Assembly: GCA_005406025.1 (NCBI GenBank)
Contig: BGZK01001281.1
Location: 1 to 64,000, forward strand
Reading direction: 5' to 3'
DNA length: 64,000 nt
From: Eumeta japonica
Taxonomy: Eukaryota; Arthropoda; Insecta; Lepidoptera; Psychidae
In this document: positions 57,713 to 64,000 of the stretch, one piece after another
Layout of the letters: each line of letters begins with the position of its first letter
Numbering within the stretch: the stretch's first letter is position 1
Notes under the pieces: model-generated
The model's database searches: none
Seen by the model: the letters and a program-made list of their open reading frames with translations, nothing else
Told to the model about the DNA's origin: nothing
Translations under genes and position numbers: made by a program

Positions 57713-60700
57713 TTATATGATACCAATTTTGTTGGCAACATCTAATGCATCATAATCTCTAGCCAACCGTACATACGCCTTTTTCTTACCATCAGGCCTG
57801 AAAATAAAAAAAAAGCATGCAATAAGTACACATATACTTTACATGTTTAAAAATTAAGTAAAAAATTGTTAATCAGTATTGTGTAATTTTCCTTTCATCC
57901 TTAATCAAAGAGATTCCCACATTGCTATCATCATTTAAGATTTTCTCAAATGCACAATCAATATTTAGATTTAAATAATCCTATTACGTTACATAAAAGT
58001 AAAAGCGAGATCCACCAACATTGTACAGAACCATGTCTTCAAAAAATTTCTATTATCGATATGCATTTATAGACTGTGATCTGATTGGTGATTATCTGAC
58101 TTTTTAAATTTAGGTGCAAAATATAATTGATATGTAAAACAAAATGTTTGTTATGTGAACTAGCATTATAATCTACTGAACCAATCAAAAAAGATTAGGT
58201 AGAAAGTAAGAATAAGAGCAAAAGCAAGAGTCATTTAAAGTAAGTCTAAAATGCATTCCTACATGTATGATGGTGGAGGTTCATGCAGAAGCTAGTTTAT
58301 AAACTAGCTTGTACATACATCGAAAATTAAGGGATAAATAAGTATTGATTGTGCAAAATCTTGTTATTAATAATAAAATAGACTGGAACACCAACCTGAT
58401 CAAAGTATTGACTTTAGCAACATTGATGTCATACAATTTCTTGACTGCAGCCTTGATGTGGTGCTTATTAGAGCTTGTGTGAACAATGAATACCAAAGTA
58501 TTATTATCTTCAATCTTTTTCATTGCAGCTTCAGAAGTCAACGGATACTTAATAATGTTATACGCATCCATACTGAAAATATATACATGAATAATTACTT
58601 ACTGATCTATCTTTTCACTTTACAGTATTATATATAATTGCAGTGCATTTTTTTATTGCAATAGAAAATATGATTAAAAAAAACATAAGCAATTTGGAGC
58701 TTAAATTCAGATCAATGAAAAAATGTATTTCTATCTATATTCCAGAATAATTTAACTCAAGAGTATATCAATCTTTACTAAAATAATTAATAGTTCAAAT
58801 GTTCTCAATATTAGGTTATGAAATATGATTAAATCTATTTTTAATACGAAAAACATGTAAAAAGGTTGACCTTACAGGTCAGTCCCAAAAACTTCAACAT
58901 CATATCAACCCACTATTGAGCAATAATTTGAACACAAACACACAAATAGAATATTTGTTGGATTATATGTTTGATATTTTAGACCTCGTACTAATGCATT
59001 CCTGTGGAATAATTTACTTGAAACCAGAATCAATATCAGAATCGGGGGACAACAACATTGGAAAAAAGAGGGATACAGAATTGGAACAGAGAACAAAACC
59101 AAATCATAGCTACCTGCGAAATTAAAACTTAAATCAAACACAAAATCTGATAGAAAATTATTTGATATAAAAAATGAGAAATTTATTGCATATTATATCC
59201 ATGCTTGAATACACATTCAATACGTAGTCTGCTTTAAACAATTTCTTTTCTGAATGATAAGCTCTTCATCTTGATGTGAAAAATTAAGAAACAATAAATA
59301 GGTAGTCATAATTGTACTATATATATTTTTTTATGAAAAGTTGAGATTGTGTCCTTCATTTCAAATAGTGTGATAAAAAAGAAATTTGGTTGAGTGCAAA
59401 TAGAACTAACTCCATGAGGGTTTCACACTTGACTTGATAATTTTTGCCTGTTTTCAATTTTAGTAAAATAGTCCCATAGAATTCTGAAAGATTGCTTTCT
59501 TTTTCAAAATTTTTGAAATTATAGTCAGAGAATCTAGATCACAGTTCCTACTCCAACAGCAAGTGTAAATTTATAATCACCAGTTCTTTTTTAGTGAATC
59601 AAGAATTCATTGTCAAATTTCTTGATTCTAGATCTATGAAATCATGTAGGTCTTAATTTACTTGTGAGTACCAAAATATAAGAACTTTTTTTAGGTTATA
59701 CAGCTCTAAAAAAAATAGATCTAAATATTTGATGTCAATTTCAACTTGATACCTCTATGCATTCCTAAGAAAAAGTGTTATGACAGACAGACAAACGAAG
59801 TGATAATTCAATAGGAGCTCTTTTTCTCTTTTTGAAGTATGGAACCCTAATAATAAATGACCACAGAGAACTTAACCATATATAAGCAATTTTGAACACT
59901 TATTGATATTTAAGTTTCTTAATTATATCAATGTAAATTATTGATTCAAGCATAAAATTGTTACATTTGTATATGAGGGCTGCCATTTATGTATCCGGAA
60001 TAGGTCAAATACAGAACAATATTTAAAAAACAATTAGACAATTAAAAAACTAGGCAAGAGCATGTCAGATCGTACTCATTATAGAGTTCCGAATTCATTA
60101 TTACAAAGAAATGCACAACATATGAAAAAAGTACATTGTTACATTTTTCCATATTTCCTGCACAGAATGGTTATAAGCACTTTAGTTGCCTATAACTAGA
60201 AAAACAAATAGGCATGCTGACCATTACTATTAAGTTAGTGTAAACTCAGTGCATCAGCAAAAGAGCATATCTTCATGGCACTTAATCCGTTTGTTGAGAT
60301 TCACAAATAACTCAAAAACAGTATATGCAACCATGTTCTATATAACTTTCGTTGAAAGTATTTATTAAACCTAGAAAATATTAATTACTTTTATTTTTTT
60401 TTTATATTTTTTGGATTCATGGTTTAAAAAATAGAGGGACATAAATGGACATGTGGTTATAGAGCCACTACAAAATCGCATAGTCACTAGAGAAAAACAA
60501 TTAATTCGAAATGGTACACGACCATTTATTTGCCAGAAGTCTTTGAAGAAATAAGAAAAAACAACCGACAATGCATAATCATTTTTCATCATGACAATGC
60601 TAGTTGTCACACATCAGCCGAAACAACTCTGTTTTTGGACAGTCAAAAGATCAAATTGAAAGGGTCATCCATTATACGACCACAATTTGGCACCCAAAGA

Positions 60701-62141
60701 TTTCATTTATTCCAAAGCGTGAAAAATAAATTATGTAGTTAACGTTTTTCGAGCCGTGAAGTGGCCATTGATGTGTTCAAAATGGAAATTTTAGAGATAC
60801 TTCAATCAGAATGGAAAAAGTGATATAGAAATTGGTTTCAGTATATGCAAAAGTGCAATAATCATCATGGTTAATATTTTGGAAAGTAATAAAGCCATAT
60901 TAAATGATACACGTTTGTTTCTTTTTGATATTCTGGACACAAATAGCAGCCCTTTTACGCATTACAACATTGTTTACGTATTTGTTTTCTAAATGCATAT
61001 GTAAATATTATTGAATATCATTAAAAATGTTGAGATATTTGTCTCAAAAAAAAAAATGAAAAACCAAAAGTAGATTATTTTTACAAAAATTTATGCATTG
61101 CTTACCGATTTCGCCTTGGCAAAGACTTCCGTGGGTATTTCGGATGACGTGGTGGCTCAAAAGTTTTTGGACGACGGAAATGAACCGAAGTACGAATTTT
61201 TCTAACTCTCTTGCCATGTTCACCTTTTACTACCTAAAAATGTGAAATCACTCATATACATACAAAACATATGATGATACAAATATTCTTAAATCTGTAC
61301 AAACATCAGAATATTAAAAAAATAATAACCTTTCTTTGAATTTTAAGTGCTTTTGCAACAGGTTTCACATTTGTTTTTGTTTTCTGGCCCTTAACTGGTT
61401 TTTTAGGCTTTGGAGCGATCTTAAGTTTGCTTGCAGCTGGTTTAGCTGGCTTAGCGGGCTTCGTGACCCCTGCAGCTTTCTTGACAGATGGCTTAGCACT
61501 AGATTTAGTTTTTAATGCAGCAGCTTTGGCTGATCCTGGTTTTGCAGTAGGAACAGTAGGTTTCTTTTCAGTAGGTTTAGCAGCTGGTGCGGCAGCCGGC
61601 GTTGATTTAGTTGCAGCCGGCTTTGCGGTTGCTTGTTTAGAGGCAGCTGCTTTGGGAGCAGGTGCTGGTGTTTTCGACGTAGCAGGTTTTGTTGCAGCAC
61701 TTGTAGAAGCAGCTTTAGGAGCTGCTGCTGCCGGCGCCGCTGCGGGTTTGGCGGCAGAAGATTTCTTCTCCGCGGGTTTGGACGACCCTATAATTAATTA
61801 CAGAATAACCTCACTGCAATATACAAATCTCATACATTGTTGTCCTCATATTTCACGTATATCAATTAAAATACAAATTATATGAAATTAAGCGAAATAA
61901 AATTCAAATTAAAAAAAAATAATGAGTTAACTTATTAAAATTATTTAAGTTTATGATACCGCGTGGCTCGAAGCGTGTGAGTTGTCAAAATTATAAGTCA
62001 ATATATGGTACAAAATAATGATTTGTATTAATTAAAACAATGCATATCTGGAAATGTTTAGAAACAATAAACATCTGTTCATCGATAAATATTACATTTA
62101 AATTAAATACCTGATTTCTCTGGTTGCTTCTTAGGAGGCAT
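57713..62141 (-). CDS. RpL23A: 60S ribosomal protein L23a (uL23) with H1-like N-terminal tail
   Basis: Five exons, minus strand: 62,141-62,111; 61,787-61,330; 61,233-61,106; 58,572-58,396; 57,797-57,713. Phases join to 292 residues, starting [11 protein letters not shown]. Residues 11 to about 163 are lysine/alanine/proline-rich, like the histone-H1-type extension of fly RpL23A. The conserved uL23 body follows: [75 protein letters not shown], and [18 protein letters not shown], ending KIGII. uL23 sits at the peptide exit of the large subunit and docks signal-recognition particle and chaperones. The donors of exons 2 (GTTATT) and 4 (GTTGGT) are weak but are forced by the protein alignment. Exon 1 is only 31 bases, holding the start codon, as is usual in ribosomal protein genes. 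Introns are 323, 96, 2,533 and 598 bases; the third contains a mariner. Confidence 0.95.
59974..60955 (+). mobile_element. Decayed mariner in intron 3 of RpL23A
   Basis: Ends TGAGGGCTGCCATTTATGTA (left) and AAAGGGCTGCTATTTGTGTC (complement of right), both next to TA; about 982 bases. The plus-strand frame 60,530-60,742 has [20 protein letters not shown] then [18 protein letters not shown], the second catalytic aspartate of a mariner transposase; the third (normally YSPDLAP.D) is lost as [12 protein letters not shown]. The N-terminal half is largely deleted. It lies antisense to RpL23A. Confidence 0.85.
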
Positions 62142-62744
62142 CGTGACAAAAAAGATGGCGGCGACTTTACTTACACCAGTGCTGCCATTATTATTTTCTT
62201 ATTTATACCTCTGGGTCAACGAATAATAGAAAATCTACAATTTATCAGAACAAAGTTATTGGAAGTTTTTGTAATTAGAAATAGTAAAAAAACTCTAATA
62301 AATAAAATTATCATTATTTCGTTATTTCTATCTATAATAAAATGTTTTCTAAACTTTTGTTATCTAGAAATAGCTCATGATAAACAGAAATGATCTATGG
62401 AAAAATCCTATCAATTCGTGGTGAGAGTAGTCGATTGATAAGAGCATTAAAAATACAGAGGCTTTAGAATCTGAATAAAAAAAAAACGGGACATACAGTG
62501 ATTGGATTGACCTCCGTACCTCCGTAGAGATGGGTAGTTTCATTATGGCTATTTAACTTCTTTTTGGTTGGCTGCTGTATTTGAAAATATTTGAAAGAGT
62601 ATGAATGCAGACTGAGTCTGTATGTGTGAGCTATCCATCAAACGCATCTTGTATGTCAAACAACCAAGTAATCCTTACGCGGTAATTATTCTGTTAATAT
62701 TAGAGGTATGAAAATAAAAGTCAGCGAGAACATTCACTGATAAC

Positions 62745-62749
<5 letters not shown>
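62142..62749. other. Upstream region of RpL23A
   Basis: Holds the 5' leader and promoter. Just before the ATG, on the minus strand, is CGCCGCCATCTTTTTTGTCACG, a pyrimidine-rich run typical near ribosomal-protein transcription starts (TOP-like CTTTTTT). The start site is not fixed. No other gene; the frame 62,124-62,393 overlaps exon 1 antisense and is not credible. Confidence 0.4.

Positions 62750-62799
<50 letters not shown>
62750..62799. repeat. (TA)n microsatellite
   Basis: About 24 uninterrupted TA units. Confidence 0.95.
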
Positions 62800-62801
<2 letters not shown>

Positions 62802-62837
62802 GTATACTGTTATATTAAGATAGGATATTAGACACAC

Positions 62838-62887
62838 AAAAAAACCTGATATTTTTTAACTTTTGGTTAAAAAATATCAGGGTTTTT
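62838..62887. repeat. Hairpin with 20-bp arms
   Basis: Left arm AAACCTGATATTTTTTAAC, 5-base loop TTTTG, right arm GTTAAAAAATATCAGGGTTT, complementary apart from one extra G. Forty bases from the TA microsatellite. Could be a tiny MITE or a chance fold. Confidence 0.7.
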
Positions 62888-64000
62888 GTTAATTCTTTAA
62901 ACCTACGTAAATTCATATAAAATTAGTGATTAAATATTAAATTATGATTTGGTGTTGAAAGAATCAAAGAATCGAACCATCAATAATTACAATAAAAACA
63001 TATTAGCAAGGTGGCTTTTAAATCTTGTGATTACTATTTTGTAAAATAATTACAAAGTTATACCATTTAAGCATTTCATATACTAGGTCTTCAAATTAAT
63101 TATTCATAGTTTTAATCGCAGATGAAATATATATTTGTCTAAAAATAAATATATTTACATTGCATTCATAATTAGCTTAGGTCGGATCTTACATTTAAAG
63201 TAACTTTATTGATTTGTTATATATTTTACTTGAGATTACAATAAACTTTCTTATAACTTATATCATTAATTAAAGTACAGTACAATGAAACTCTGCCGCT
63301 GTGAAGTTAGTCACGAAAGCGTCGCGATGACGTAAAATAGGAACGCGGGGAGAAGAGGTAAGGTTGAGAAACGTTAAACGTGCATTATTCGCAGGTAATT
63401 CAAAGGGGCAGAGTTTAGTGCGCTATAGTCTTTTATTTTTTTCTACTACTTTTTATTTGTTACCATTAGGTGGAAATATTTTTGAGTAGAAGGTGGCAAC
63501 ATTGACCTTAAATAATAGACAAACTTCCTGGAACCACTCAACGGTCAAAGTCCTGCTCCAGGACTCTGACTGCCGAGCGTACAATGGTTTCATAGTGTTT
63601 CTTTTTTTAAATTGTTTTTGGTAGCTTTGGTAGGTTTAATGCTCAGAATGGTTACTTTAGGAATGAAGCTACAATTTTACACTGTAATAAAGAGCTGTGG
63701 CATTAATGACTTGTGTATTTTTCATTCTCTTTTGTGGTTTTGCCTGGGGAGAAAGCATAAAGTAGAGTTTATTAATAAAATCCTTTTAAAAGCATAATAA
63801 AGTTGAAAGAAGTATTTAACATGAACACTTATGTATATATTTTTGTTCGTTATAAACATTTTTAGTTAATTCGAGTTTTTTTCACGTAAAATTTCAATCG
63901 ACAAGCTAGGCTTGAAAAACCGTTACTATTTCGGTTAAACTCCCTTTATTTATTATGAAAATGGTGTGAAACTTTATAAACGTTGACTTTATGTTAATGT
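62888..64000. other. AT-rich intergenic DNA to window end
   Basis: A slightly GC-richer patch at 63,290-63,370 and 63,530-63,590. A 61-codon frame at 63,612-63,797 lacks recognised similarity. Nothing called. Confidence 0.45.

Noticed and set aside
61427..61885. 152-codon plus-strand frame rich in alanine and glycine
   Set aside because: It is the antisense shadow of RpL23A exon 2; the minus-strand frame fits a known protein across five exons.
1..64000. CRISPR arrays, bacterial operons, rRNA and tRNA genes
   Set aside because: None seen. The window is eukaryotic; direct repeats present are transposons and a segmental duplication.

Overview
This is a window of nuclear DNA from an animal, almost certainly an insect and most likely a moth or butterfly. 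The AT-rich background, spliced genes with GT-AG introns, a ribosomal protein L23a with a long histone-H1-like N-terminal tail, and dispersed repeats that I associate with Lepidoptera all point that way (the CTTCAAAAAA...GGAGG repeat near 54,400-54,870, the CCGGGACCGAC repeat near 24,990, and Helitron ends of the GCGG...CCGCAGGCAAAAGCTAG type). The order-level assignment is inference. Most of the window is transposon debris; only five genes look intact.

Layout. 1-7,500: a GC-rich repeat-like edge with a perfect hairpin, a decayed jockey-type LINE (about 2,135-4,435, minus strand), a degenerate simple repeat, and AT-rich DNA. 7,520-9,990: two intronless genes in tandem, a LYRM9-like mitochondrial LYR protein followed 80 bases later by the centriole-duplication kinase PLK4, possibly on one transcript. 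10,000-14,900: relics of a pogo/Tigger transposase, a LINE tail, and a protein with an ADGIGG motif.

14,900-23,900 and about 39,650-53,700: two copies of one segmental duplication in the same orientation. Each carries an old IS630/Tc1-like transposase relic, an old Tigger-like MITE, and a complete five-exon gene on the minus strand for a zeste-type Myb/SANT DNA-binding protein with a charged coiled-coil C-terminus. The second copy has been enlarged by a 3-kb TIR transposon (itself carrying a pogo-like MITE), a Helitron, a second Tigger-like MITE and two mariners. The first copy has its own insertions. Because each copy acts as the empty-site control for the other, many insertion boundaries and target-site duplications can be read directly.

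24,000-39,600, between the two copies: a Helitron fragment, a nearly full-length jockey-type LINE (25,440-28,475, minus), a decayed DUF7869-like gene (28,808-30,742, minus), a LINE RNase H tail (31,553-32,224, plus), and relics of Harbinger, mariner and hAT (ZMYM1-like) elements. 53,700-64,000: repeats, then RpL23A (57,713-62,141, minus, five exons) with a mariner in its third intron, followed by a microsatellite and a hairpin upstream of the gene.

The intact host genes have unrelated jobs: mitochondrial LYR protein, centriole kinase, ribosome subunit, and two paralogous DNA-binding proteins. The main points for follow-up are the LYRM9-PLK4 tandem and the duplicated zeste-like genes, whose DNA-binding domains have diverged.
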